The notes beneath the pieces were generated by a model. The model did not search any database. It was not told where the DNA came from and saw only the letters and a list, made by a program, of their open reading frames with translations. A stretch of DNA of 64,000 nucleotides from Climacium dendroides (Eukaryota; Streptophyta; Bryopsida; Hypnales; Climaciaceae): contig CATNNA010000003.1 of NCBI GenBank assembly GCA_950106755.1, forward strand, positions 930,001 through 994,000, in the 5' to 3' direction. The first letter of the stretch is position 1. Every line of letters begins with the position of its first letter. Both the position numbers and the translations under genes were made by a program. Below are positions 1 through 10,828 of the stretch, piece after piece.

Positions 1-2111
1 TGCACAGCTTCACGTACACTTTGCACTGCTTCTTCCTCAAATTCTCAACCCATGTCGCTTTCCGTAATTTATGAATAACATGTGCAAAAATATCATAAAT
101 TCTCTCACCTGCTGCTTCTGACTTAAACTTTCATGCCTTTTCTTCTTGGATTTGCCAATCCCATTTTGGAGCAAATTCTGTAAAACAAAACCCACCGGAA
201 CTTCTGTCCGTGAGTATCATATTCTGGCCCACGTTGCAATTAGAATCTCTTATCTCTGTTTGCAATCACGGATCGGAATATGACAAGAAAAAAAATTTCA
301 AGGGCTCATCTTCCTTTGAATACACGTAGTTTCTATTTAGTACCGTTTTTCCTGTTCTTGCTACTCACCTACCCTACTGCATTCCATGCTTAATTTATTC
401 TGCAGGTCGAAACAGCATCTCCATAAACCAAATAAAAAAAACAAGTTGTAGACAAACATGAACATGAACACCTTGTCCCAAACACTTTGAATAATCAAAT
501 GTATGTCTCAGACCTCTATCTTCCTACTTCTTCATCAATTTGGTAGTATTTCTATACAGCTTCCTGTTCAGTTTGCCACTTCCTTGACGCAATTGCACAA
601 AAGTCTTTCCTTACAGCAAAACAAAACCATCACAAAAAACAAAACAACAGAACACTCCCTTCATTGTGGAACTCCATACATATATTGTTCAATCCTTTTA
701 ATCATGTATGCACAAACTCTAGGAGAGTCGATTCTGCCTTACCTTTATTTCGCTTTCCATGTTCCTTGCATTCAACATGCTCCTTCCTGGAGTTGCTGCT
801 TAATTAAACAGTCTTGCGTACAAAAAACCATTGATTGCCACTACATAATACTAACTAATACCTACAATACCAAGTTTAGGGTTCTACCACTGTTCTCCAT
901 CACTTCCACACGAATGTTAGTGTCATCATGCACGAGGAGGAGAAAGACCATTTCCTGTCTTCCTTCACTACATACATTACACACCTCTGATGACTTAACC
1001 GAAAGCAAACGTGAATAAAAAACAAACTAATACGCGAGAACGGAGGACGCACTGCGCTCAATGAAGAGTTTTGACTTCCGTGTCCACCTCCAAACAATCG
1101 CACTTATGTGTAGTCGTGCAGTACACCACAAAAAGACACTTCCAACCTCTGTGTACACTTGAAATCAACCGCTGAAACCACATACAGACAACTGCGTCTA
1201 TAACTTGTACAAATGAAACAGTAAATGCACACCTTCTTTGCGTTGGCCCAACAAAAAGGCAATTGTACACAAGAAGATATGGGTCTGCTATTTCTGACCA
1301 TGAGGTACTCTCCCTCTTGCATTCACCGCCTCCACTTCAGCAATATTACTACACAGTCATTGTTGGGGCACTCTAAAACACTGTCGAAGCTGCAAACATA
1401 AATTCAGAATTCGAAGTCTCTACCTCTGATTACGCCATTGTAGTAGGCTTAGGTAACCATGTCTGATCTAACTGCCACAAAACTGTCATTCACAAGACGT
1501 ACTTCCTGATCATCAAAAAATGTACTGATTTGCCACAACAAGCAAGTCTCATTTTTTTAAACCCGTCAATCGCTGCTGTTGTCCGGCCACTAGCAACACC
1601 AGGCTTCGGAATCGCTGCACTCCACCGTCGTTGTCATTGCATCGGACTCGCCATTCAACCTTCACGCATGCTGCCACTGTACACTCCACTCTAATGTATG
1701 GACTTTGAAGTTCTGAATTACGCATGAAGTATTATACCTCGTCAGTACTATGAGTTTGAAATCTGCCACATTCAATGACACAGGCAATGCGGAAAATGAT
1801 ACTACTAACCACGAATGCGACTCATTTCCCATATACTATAATTGTGAGGTCCGTTGGGATGTCCTGCAAGAATAATGCATTACCTGAATATGCGATGCAC
1901 ACATTGAACTCATTGATATCCCTACTACTGCAAAATTCATTCATGACTTACATGAAAGCCACTTTCTCCATGCTTCGCCACTGGAAATATACATAAAGCC
2001 ACACATAAGTTCAAGACACGACGCCTTTTCCTTCGTTTACAAATACTGTTTCATTATTTATGAGAACATTTGCTAACACATGACCTCCGCATTGAAAGAA
2101 AAATTCAAATA
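1..2111. other. No supported gene
   Basis: C- and A-rich sequence resembling the body of the CACTA-type unit to its right. The open frames here are short, lack convincing splice sites and resemble nothing I recognise. No terminal inverted repeat starting with CACTA is visible, so the left end of the element is either outside the window or decayed. Confidence 0.4.
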
Positions 2112-2546
2112 TTACCAATCACCGCCTCCGCTCTCTGCTGCACTGCTTGGAGGCTCATACATTGTATCGTCGTTGAGGTCATCCCAGTCCATATCCTCTA
2201 TAGAATCACCCACCATCCATGAGTTCAAATTATGGTTGAACTCGCCATTACCAAGACGGTCATAGAACACACGAGACTCGTTCTCCATGTTCGCAAACTC
2301 TGCCTTTGCTTCTTCTGTCCACAGAACATCCCCGGACCCTGCAACAGCAACAACCGCCTTCACAGTCTCGGAAGGGCATTCAAATGCACCTTCTCCAGCC
2401 ACTTCGTCAAAACGCAGCAAGTAGCCACACAATTCCACGCCATTCGAAGGAATTGAAGACATTTTCTGTGCACTCCAACTGCCTACAAGAAGAAATTGTT
2501 TCTCACTTCCACTCAGACTCCTAAAACACCGTTGCGTTTCCCACAT
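2112..2546 (-). CDS. Hypothetical acidic ORF, possible last exon
   Basis: A 144-codon minus-strand frame that opens with ATG and ends with TAA. The second half is acidic (Glu/Asp-rich, with a DMDWDDLNDD-type stretch) and ends in a Gly/Ser-rich tail. I do not recognise a domain. It lies on the same strand and in the same kind of sequence as the CACTA transposase gene that ends at 4658. It could be the last exon of a second gene of that element, or a captured host exon. The codon pattern looks protein-like, but nothing else supports it. Confidence 0.3.
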   Translation of the reverse strand: MWETQRCFRSLSGSEKQFLLVGSWSAQKMSSIPSNGVELCGYLLRFDEVAGEGAFECPSETVKAVVAVAGSGDVLWTEEAKAEFANMENESRVFYDRLGNGEFNHNLNSWMVGDSIEDMDWDDLNDDTMYEPPSSAAESGGGDW

Positions 2547-2619
2547 ACGCTTATGGAAACACTCATAAGCAACATACTCCCTTGACCCTTGTACATCCTT
2601 TCAGTAATGCTTGAAAAGA

Positions 2620-4298
2620 AATGCTGTCACGTACCTCCGTTTCATCAAAGACGTTACAGAAAAAGCTAATTGAAAGCAAGTTCCCACGAGAACTACTTTT
2701 TGGTACAAGAATACGAAATTCTTACAAGCCGCTTTCCTTCATATGTGCGAACAGGAACACCGCTACGATCATACGTGCGGAAGTGAGTTCAACGTCACTA
2801 AGCTTTGTAACATCTCCTTTGTGAACAAAAGTACTTGACAGAATTTCATCCTCAATGACTCCTTCACTAAAGCCCCTGTTTTGCAATTCAACTAAACCCT
2901 TCGCACTCAAATGCATATCAGATTTTTCAATTGTGAATATTGTTTTAGAATTCCGTATTTTTTTTACACTTGCTGATTAATATAACTCTTCTTCCCTGCA
3001 TAATCACTTCGTCTACTACTTTTCAAAAGGAAAAACACTCGCATGAGGGGAACAGTAAAATTGAAACTCGTACTACTCACTTGAATGTTGCCGAAATGAA
3101 CTGTCGTTTCAATTCCCGCATACAGGTAGCGAAAATCATGTTCTTTATATCCGCCCTTAATACTGTAGAGTTTAAAAAAAACCCGCTCATGTCGCCTTCC
3201 TCGCTTATGCCATGTCGGTGCTCATCTGCTATTCTGCTCTGGCAACTCCGTTAAAGTGCACCTGCACCGACATTGTGATTTCAGATTCCACATGTGTGAG
3301 AGGACATTGTGTTTTCAGATTCCACATGTATGAGAGTTTAGGACGACTTCACTGAATGAACATGACCGTGACAACCGAGGTCTGCGACATCAAATTTAAA
3401 ATGCATTCCGTAATCACGGCACTTGCTGCACACTTTACATAGACCCGTCATTCTTTAAAAATCTGCAGCTTCCCGCTTCTCTACGTACTAAACAAAGCAT
3501 AGACGGGTTGGTCAGTACACCGACGCTGGAATAGAAGGGACGATTTTCCTTTCCTGATCTTGCATTTCCAGTGCTCTTTGTCGGTCCAACCAATTACTTT
3601 GCATGACTTATAAGCCATGACATTTACTACGTTGTTGGATTTCACCTCCATAGGAGTCGACTCCGTACCTTCCCACATAAAAGTTATCTAACATGTACAT
3701 ATCGAAACTTGCACCTCAACAAAATTCGAGATTGAATCTCTTGCAATGCATTCGGACATTGAATTACACTTATGTCGCCTCCACACTCTTCACTTTTTTC
3801 TTGTGTGAAATATGAAAGACGCCTGTGACACCATCGTTGACATTCAGAAAAATAGTTGTTAACTCATTAGTAACTACGGTTCTTTAGGTTCTACATTCAT
3901 CAAATGAAATCATCTTCTGCCAACCACTACTTCCGATGACCTCATACACCCACACTGGCAGACGAGAACTTCAAATTATTCTACTTGAAATTTATTTTCT
4001 ATGTTGACCTCAGCAAAACGAACTGCATGCATAGGACATTAGGATAGCGCAGAGCAACTTTGTGGGCTTCATAGAAGCACACAAGTGAATGCCTCAAATG
4101 AAAAATTTCACCGCACCACTCACGTACTAATGCTAGTTTTTTTTTATCAATCGTTACACTAAGAACAAACTTACAATTCCAGAATTTTAGCATGACTAAT
4201 CTCTGTACTTCAATGTAACTCTGTTTTTTTGGAATAACTAGTGCAATCGGCAGAGGTTGCACAGGAAGAAACCCATCCATTGACAAATCCCTTTCCAT
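2620..4298 (-). other. Decayed coding segments, unassigned
   Basis: Several minus-strand stretches read like exons but do not join into one model. Positions 3254-3081 form an open segment with one in-frame TGA; it ends CAA|GTGAGT, a good 5' splice site. Positions 4298-3999 form a 99-codon frame whose middle vaguely resembles a B3-type fold, too weak to assign. Positions 2916-2722 form a 64-codon frame, and another frame over the same stretch reads well but contains two TAG codons. They could be the remains of a second CACTA gene lying downstream of the transposase. Confidence 0.3.
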
Positions 4299-4657
4299 TT
4301 TTCAGATGGAGAACTGTTTTTGCGATTTCTACTTCCAAGATTCTATGAGTTCACTGGTATTTGCTGCCACTGAAAACATGGAATACAATGCATTAAAAAA
4401 TTAATGTTCTTTTTTGAGGCATTGCCTGAACTTTGCTGCAGCCCTCCTTCAAATTACTCTAGAGCCGTCAGTCCTATTACCTACGTTTTGCAATTCACGG
4501 ACTCATGCATGTCATTCTCGATAAAAATTTACATGCATTCCTATTTTGTATGAAACAGCTTTGGCATACGACTACTCTTATTACTACTACGTGTGTGAAT
4601 GCCAGTAAACATTAAGCCTACAGAATGTACGCTACTGTAGAACTTCTGCCTCACCTG

Positions 4658-4960
4658 TCACCGTCTTCGCCTCCGTCTGCCTCGCCTGCGTCTCCCCTCA
4701 CCAACCACATTTCGAGGACGCTCTCCATTGACAAGCATATTCAGTCGAGCTATTTCCGCTTCTGGAACAGTCTCGCCGGCTATTCATATTCTCGGTCTAA
4801 ACTCAGGAGCATTCAAGTTATGCGGCAAGTCCAATCCCACTTGGGTACCAGAAATGCCAAGAATTTGTTCGTCCTCGTCATCCACTACTCGTCTGCTTCG
4901 AGGTTCTTTCTGAAGGACTACTTTCCATCTTGGATGCCTCCAGTCGTCAATGAAAAAAAC
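4658..4960 (-). CDS. TNP2 exon 5: DUF4216 end and Arg-rich tail
   Basis: 101 codons including the stop, after a GATCACAG acceptor. It starts VFFIDDWRHPRWKVVLQKEP, the closing strand pair of DUF4216, followed by an acidic stretch. An in-frame TGA at 4786-4784 sits between RPRI and IAGETVPEAE. The protein would end in a run of arginines (GRRRRGRRRRRR), a likely nuclear-localisation or DNA-binding tail, with a TGA stop at 4660-4658. Confidence 0.75.
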
Positions 4961-5294
4961 CTGTGATCACATTTAAAAATTGAGTGTTGCCATCACAATT
5001 CAACTACAAAGGCTACTTTGAATCAACACTTCAATCATCCTGCACATTTTCCTTTAAAAATGACGGTCATTCAGTTCCATTTGATTTGAACATCATTTCT
5101 ATGTATCTCCCTTCCTCTGCTTTGTATGTTTCCGCACACCATCTGTGAACTTAACATGAATTTTCACACTCCTAACAGTAAGTACTTTGTGAAAACATTA
5201 CAAAGTCAAAATTGTGCACTCTCATTATCTCTTATGGCTTCAGCTACTTCTTCTTCAGCATGACTAAATACCAAGCAATATGATATTCACTTAC

Positions 5295-5871
5295 CTAACG
5301 CACAGTTGCTGGAAGGACATATGGCTCACGAGCACCTGCGATTCTGTCATTGTAACGGACAACAGTAAATCCATAATCATCTACCTTTGTTGACGGGCGC
5401 TCACTTGGACTATTGCGAATCCAAGAGCCTTGCATTACCACTCTTCTTCTTGCTGAATAGCGAACTACTATTATGTCTTTTAGAATCCCAACCATACTAA
5501 CACCAGCACTCCTACCCTCTTCTGCTCCAAAGACACATGCTATTCCATAATCTTGTGTTACGTATCTCAATTCACCAATTTCTTCATGTACTCTATAGTG
5601 ATTCCCATATGCCCACATGTGCTTATAAGACTCCGCTTGTACACTTGGTAGTTCTGACAATCTTCGCAATTCTACATCTACATGGCCTACACCATGGTTA
5701 CGAATGAGAGAGGTTGTGTAATTACTAAGCCATTCAACAAAATGAGGCATATCAACGCATAGGTGGGCTGGATAATCATATTGGTGCCTTCTAGACAATC
5801 CTCTACTTGCAGCTTCTCTCCGAAATGATTGCCTGCCAATTTCGAGTGCTTCTTGTGCTTCATTGTATAAC
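5295..5871 (-). CDS. TNP2 exon 4: DUF4216-like domain, first part
   Basis: The acceptor TTGCAG at 5874-5872 restores the phase left by exon 3. The segment carries SYKHMWAYGNHYRV and VGILKDIIVVRYSARRRVV, then DDYGFTVVRYND and EPYVLPATVR, matching DUF4216 ('yGvikdIiel.Y...vpvFkcdW...D.yGft.v......pFiLasqakQVFYV'). The last codon of the exon is TAG (5297-5295), where the family has an almost invariant Gln. The next exon begins Val-Phe-Phe, completing the family's Gln-Val-Phe-Tyr-type motif. The donor is TAG|GTAAGT. Confidence 0.85.
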
Positions 5872-6289
5872 CTGCAACCTCCATAGGTATGTCACATGCA
5901 AGACATGTGAGAAATTTCAATGGCTCATTAATTTCCAAATTCATTAGACAAATACGTGAAGCCACAGTTTGTCCTCTGGCATCTTAGAAACACATGAAGG
6001 CATCTTTCTTTCTCATATAATCCAATTACAACCTGAAAGAGTACGTACTCACAACATTTGGATTGCATAGTTCATGAACACTTTTTTGGGGGGGGATTTT
6101 TTGTGACCAAAAATTCAATGCGCATCCACTTCACTTAGCACACACATAACTTGCAAATCAAAACTTCAAACACATCCACTTCATTTAAACTTCTCTACAG
6201 AGTGCTCTATTTTGGCTGTGAAAGGGATCTTCCGCACTGCATGATCCCACCCCTATATTCTTAACAGAAACAAAGAATATTTCCGTTAC

Positions 6290-7188
6290 CTCCAAGGCTC
6301 CATTGTTGCTACTGAATTCCGAATGATCCAATAGTGAATTGCTCGACGTTCTTCACTTGATAGCACCTTCTCTTCGGCAGCCCCCATCAACACCTCTCCA
6401 TTGTCGCATGGCTCTTCATCGTCATCCCATACTCTTCGCTTCGTATGTGCATAGAGCTTGAATTATTCCGTACAAAACCCCAGAGCCTCCTCATACATAT
6501 ATGCATTTGCTATACATGCTTCCGGCTTTGATCTTTTCTGAATATATTTTTTGAAAAAACCCATGTGTCTTTCAATGGGATAACACCAAATGTTTGCTAC
6601 TGGACCACATTGTCTTATTTGTTTCACTAGATGAATGGGCAAGTGCCACATGATATCAAAGGTAGATGGTGGAAACCAAACTTCTAATAAACACAGTGTT
6701 TCAGCTGCATACACTTCCAACCTATCCAACTCATCCATATTCAAGACCTTCTTACACAACATTGTGAACAATCGACCCAATCTAATTATGGCTGTTCTAG
6801 GCCCTGGATTCATGAGATGCCTCAAACATACGGGTAGTATGAATTGTAGAAGAATATGAAAGTCATGCGACTTCATATTTCCCAACTTGTTTTTTAGGAT
6901 ATGTTTCTTCATGTCCCCACAATAACCAGTTGGAATAGTGATTCCCCCTAATATTTGATCTAATAAAATTCTTTGTTCTTCCTTTGTTAACACATACGGA
7001 GCTGTTGGCTTGAGGAAATGACCATCCTCAGAATCTCTTCTCACCCAGAGGTGAGGTTTAATCCTCTCTTCTTCCATGTCTCGACGACTTGCTGCTGTGT
7101 CTGTTATGCCCATGACAAGCTTCAGCAAACCTTCACATATATTCTTCTCTATGTGCATAACATCCAACAAATTTCGAAAGGGAAGTTC
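6290..7188 (-). CDS. TNP2 exon 3: end of TNP2 core and DUF4218-like domain
   Basis: It begins after a TTACAG acceptor and reads directly into NLLDVMHIEKNICEGLL, the most conserved string of plant TNP2 proteins. Then come MKSHDFHILLQFILPV and a PPSTFDIMWHLPIHL...GPVANIWCYPIERHMGFFKKYI stretch, the hallmark of DUF4218. A TAA at 6465-6463 interrupts the frame soon after the EEALGFC motif. Beyond it the frame stays open through an acidic region (VWDDDEEPCD) to a splice donor at 6290 in phase 2, so this stop is a mutation and not the true end. Confidence 0.85.
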
Positions 7189-7344
7189 CTGTAACAAAGA
7201 AAAGTGTATGAATGCCATCATCCATTCAGTATGTTCCAATCAAAATTTCAGTAGGAAGTTCTGAGAAAATATTTTACCTTGCACATAACTTAAAAACTAA
7301 AAGTCAAGTGGCAGCAAAGGAAAGCCCTGTGAAAAAACACTCAC

Positions 7345-9039
7345 TCGCCAATAAGGAAGTTGGAACAATGCTGAAACTCGTTTAACACCATGTTCTCTAC
7401 CTGGAAAGTCTTCATGACGGTCATTGCCTTCTTCACAAAGGAAGCGTTCACTTGCTCTACCACTCCGAATAGTCTCATTTCCAGACATAGCTTGCATTTC
7501 CATTTGTAATTCAGCTCCGTAGTCAAATGCTGCAAAATCACCTCGAAAGTAATGGTTGGCTTCCAAGTACCGTCTATGACAATTGCAATAAACAACCTTC
7601 CGTAATACCTTCGAATATCGTAAAACAGTATGTGGACCACATACAGGACATGCTTTAAATCCCTTCGTCATTAACCTAGACACCAAACCATACCCTGGGA
7701 AATCATGCATTGTCCACATAAGACATGCCCGGAGACCGAAATATTGTGCACCTCCTTCTGCCCTTGCATCTTTGGTTTGCACTCCCTCTGGATTCCACAA
7801 CTGCTGCAGCTCGTCAATTGCAGGCTGTAAGAAAACGTCAAAATTTTGCCCTGTAACGCTTACTTTCGTTGGAATTAGTAAACACAACATAACAAAGTAC
7901 TTCTTCGTCACTAACCACAGTGGAAGATTGTAGTTCAAAAACATTACAGGCCACATACTATCTGTACTTCTTTTTTCAGACCACGGATTGGATCCATCTG
8001 TTGCCATGCCTAAATGAAGGTGACGGGGGTCTGATCCAAATCTATTCACCATTACCTCGGGTTCCAACTCCGTGTCCACAAATTTCCATTGAGGTGAATC
8101 TGCAGTGTGCCACATCTTCCCATCTTCACTCCGATTGAAAAAATGCCAGGTATTCAATTCAGACAACTTCTTCGAACAAAACATTCACTTCAATCTAGGA
8201 ATTAATGGAAAATGTCGCAACACCAAAGCAGGAACAACAGAACGGCCGCACTGTCGGTAACAACTACTTCCACATTTGGGGTAGCTATCCTCTGCCTCCA
8301 CATCTCCACGAAAAAGGACGCAACCCTTTGAACAAGCATGAATGATGTCATACGCTAATCCGAAGAACTTCAACATCTTGCTTGCTTCATACTTTGATTT
8401 AGGTAACACGTTTCCCACAGGCAGAATGCTCTTGCACAGTAGCATTAGCAACTCATTCATAAAAGCATTGGAAACACCATGTGTACGGCAACAGTTTATT
8501 ATCAATAGCGTGGCACTCAATTGAGACAGAGATGCACCCTCAAACAGTGGAAGAGTTCCTGCAATTTCAATGTTGGCATTCTCTGTGAAATGCCCATCCG
8601 GAATGCGATGCACAAATTCCTCTACATCCTCTTCTTCATCATCAGAATGGGAATTTTCGTGGCTATCAGATGACAAAGCATCATCGACGTTCTGTTCCAA
8701 ATTCGGAAGTGCATCCTCGAAGATGTCTTCATCGTTTGCTTCCAAGCCTATTTCCTCAGAGTTCACTGAAGACTGTACTGTTTCCGGCGAGTCCGCAGAT
8801 TGTCGAACACGGGATTTGACACTTTCTTCATCCTCTGTCCCGGACATGTCTTCTGATACTTCCATTGCCACACGATGTATTTCATCAGCTCTCTAAAGAG
8901 CATCTCTCACCATGCGATTAAAACCCAATCCCCCGTCTAGTGATATTTCTTGAATGGGCTCTTGCAATCCCAGAAATGCCCTTGCATTTTGTCCAATTGT
9001 GGCCTCCCACTCCTCATCTGAGGAGTCGTAATCGTCTCT
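7345..9039 (-). CDS. TNP2 exon 2: acidic linker and TNP2 core
   Basis: 565 codons. The first third is acidic and Ser-rich. The TNP2 core starts around HFPLIPRLK and includes a Trp-His segment, a TADSPQW motif and HLGMATDGSNPW, which match the family pattern 'FPLIPRLqR...aDsPaW...RLglasDGfNPf'. The Asp in the ATDG motif and the acidic residues further on are candidate catalytic residues. The in-frame TGA at 8187-8185 sits exactly at the usual Arg after PRL(K/Q), and the TAG at 8895-8893 lies in the linker. The exon ends at CGA|GTGAGT, inside the family's 'LPYW(K/R)' motif. Confidence 0.85.
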
Positions 9040-9159
9040 TTGCAATAAGAAATCATTACTAACAGATAAATCTATACACCTTCAACATTACAAAATGATT
9101 CTCACATGTTTTATATGTCTTCAAGCTAGCTAATTAAAACAACTAGAAAATTAACTTAC

Positions 9160-9483
9160 TTGTGTCCATCCCCGAAGAGCACCATGTCTTCCTCTACTCT
9201 CATAATGCCTCAAAATTGTTCTTCTAGTGCACGCTCTTCTACGTCCACCACATAGATTGCATGGACAACGATAACGAGTCCTGCCTTCCCTTGCAGCTCT
9301 CTCCTCATCTCTGTTGTATAGCTTCAAATCTCTTGCTCTTATGCGATCCGGATGATTCAATGGCAGTCTTTGACGACCATCACCTTCGATATGTTGTTCC
9401 ATAATCCCTGAATGTAATGTGTTACTGTCAATGACCTTACTTCTCTGACAAAGACAAAGTGGACACGTTAAGAATGTTTTCAT
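9160..9483 (-). CDS. TNP2 exon 1: transposase-associated Cys/His region
   Basis: 108 codons, ending CAA|GTAAGT in phase 0. Near the C-terminal end is a CPCNLCGG motif followed about 15 residues later by a His-containing segment (ILRHYESRGRH). This matches the Cys-Pro-Cys-x2-Cys...His layout of the transposase-associated domain that precedes TNP2 in plant CACTA proteins, where it is thought to bind DNA. A second Cys pair (CPLCLC) lies close to the start. Between them is a basic stretch rich in Arg. Confidence 0.65.
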
Positions 9484-10457
9484 GAAAACTCTTCCTCACA
9501 AAAAAATGAAATGACTGATCATGCATTTCCTACATTGAGTTCATTGAAATTGTTATGAGCATTAGCAAAACATGGCGTGACTTTTTTTCATTTTGAAACC
9601 TTCAGAAACAGTTATCTCCAATCCAATCCCCGTTTCTTTGTTTTTCCATGTTTTCCAGAAGTACTTCAATGACCTACTAATGTAGCATAGAACTGCTATG
9701 CAATCTCATACGTTTAATTTTCTCATACTACAGACACGTGTTAAACCACTCGCACAAGACATCTATCCACACGAAAAACATGCATAGAACATACCCAAAC
9801 TCAGCAACTGCCATCACTCAGAAAATGTGGCAGTATTCCAAGTATAGACAACCAACACAGTCCGGAAGTATCAATCAAAGCAACTGAGGAAGTCATATGC
9901 ACTGCCGATCAAACCCTTTAACATAAGCCTTCTCTGAAAGGACTCAAAGTCTTCTTACATGAAAGACCACCAATACTTCAGATTCAAAATCTGCAACAAC
10001 ACTCTTCTGAAATCGCCTTGCACTCATTCGTAAAACCACATTCCTCGTCTACGCTTCAAGACATCTTCAAAATTGGTACAATAATGAATACTGCCCTCTC
10101 CGTTCATAAGCAAAACAAACGCTATCCACTTCAGGACAGGTACTTGACATACATCCAGGCTAATCGAAAGACACCCATGGTAATGGAATGTCACTTGGAA
10201 ATCTGCCCACCACTATGTACATGAACTATCGCACCACTATTATTTAACGCAGAAGAAAAAAAAAAAGTCAGACATTACTACACTTTAAAGCAATTGACTC
10301 ATAAGTTATGAAGAATGCATTTTCATGGACTGCCCTATCATAATGAAGGAGCTCTGCAAAAATGAAAAATGAGACAGTATTGACCCGCATGATACTCATC
10401 TGTTACAAAAAGTTTGATCCAATACATCAACATTCCAGAAGTAGCAATTGCACTTAC

Positions 10458-10828
10458 ATGAATTCCCTTCAACCGCGGACCCGATCTTCTTCTTGAGCTC
10501 TACAAACTAGCATGTACAGAAATAAATCGTATTCCTCCTCCCAACTCTCAAAAGGAATGTCTCTGTTGTAAAAAGAGGACATGGTACACAAGTTTCTGTA
10601 GTATATGTCATCAACAGAGTCTGGCCAAAATTGTGTGCCGCTACAAAGACCCGAATTGCAACATTCCACATGTTCTTTATGTAGAAACGCCAGATGTTGC
10701 AAATACTGATCTTCGGATGTCAGGAACATTTCCATTTCCTCATCGTCGCTAGTTGTACCACAGTGCTGCAAAGGTTCTTTGACTACCACGGGTGTGTTGC
10801 TTTCGCCTACAGACTCCTCTCTACACAT
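10458..10828 (-). CDS. Hypothetical exon upstream of the CACTA gene
   Basis: About 124 codons starting ATG directly after a TTCAG, so it is either a first exon or an internal exon. It is acidic near the start (TSDDEEMEMF), has several Cys and aromatic residues, and ends EEDRVRG-stop-REF before a good donor, CAT|GTAAGTG. The in-frame TGA again replaces a likely CGA Arg codon. The Arg-rich end recalls the N-terminal segment of Harbinger-type nucleases, but there is too little to assign it. It may be a 5' exon of the transposase gene or part of another gene on that strand. Confidence 0.35.

Larger units (their letters stand above)
4658..9483 (-). pseudogene. CACTA (En/Spm) transposase, TNP2 type, five-exon pseudogene
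   Basis: The transposase would bind the element ends and cut it out of the chromosome in the nucleus. Five exons can be placed by splice sites and homology: 9483-9160, 9039-7345, 7188-6290, 5871-5295 and 4960-4658. The phases are 0, 0, 2 and 0 and agree at every junction, giving about 1265 codons, near the usual size for plant TNP2 proteins. Domain order is N-terminal Cys/His region, TNP2 core, DUF4218-like, DUF4216-like, Arg-rich tail. Five in-frame stops break it: TAG 8895-8893, TGA 8187-8185, TAA 6465-6463, TAG 5297-5295 and TGA 4786-4784. Two fall where the family has a conserved Arg or Gln, as expected for CGA to TGA and CAG to TAG. No frameshift is needed, so decay is by point mutation only. 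The start at 9483 is the first ATG of the exon and an upstream exon is possible. Confidence 0.85.

Noticed and set aside
503..1018. 171-codon plus-strand ORF
   Set aside because: Low-complexity codon use with no domain, on the strand opposite to the coding scraps in this region, and without splice or promoter support.
4658..9483. U-to-C RNA editing repairing the stops, as in hornwort and fern organelles
   Set aside because: The stop types would fit, but the locus is nuclear transposon DNA with spliceosomal introns, and such editing is known from organelle transcripts.
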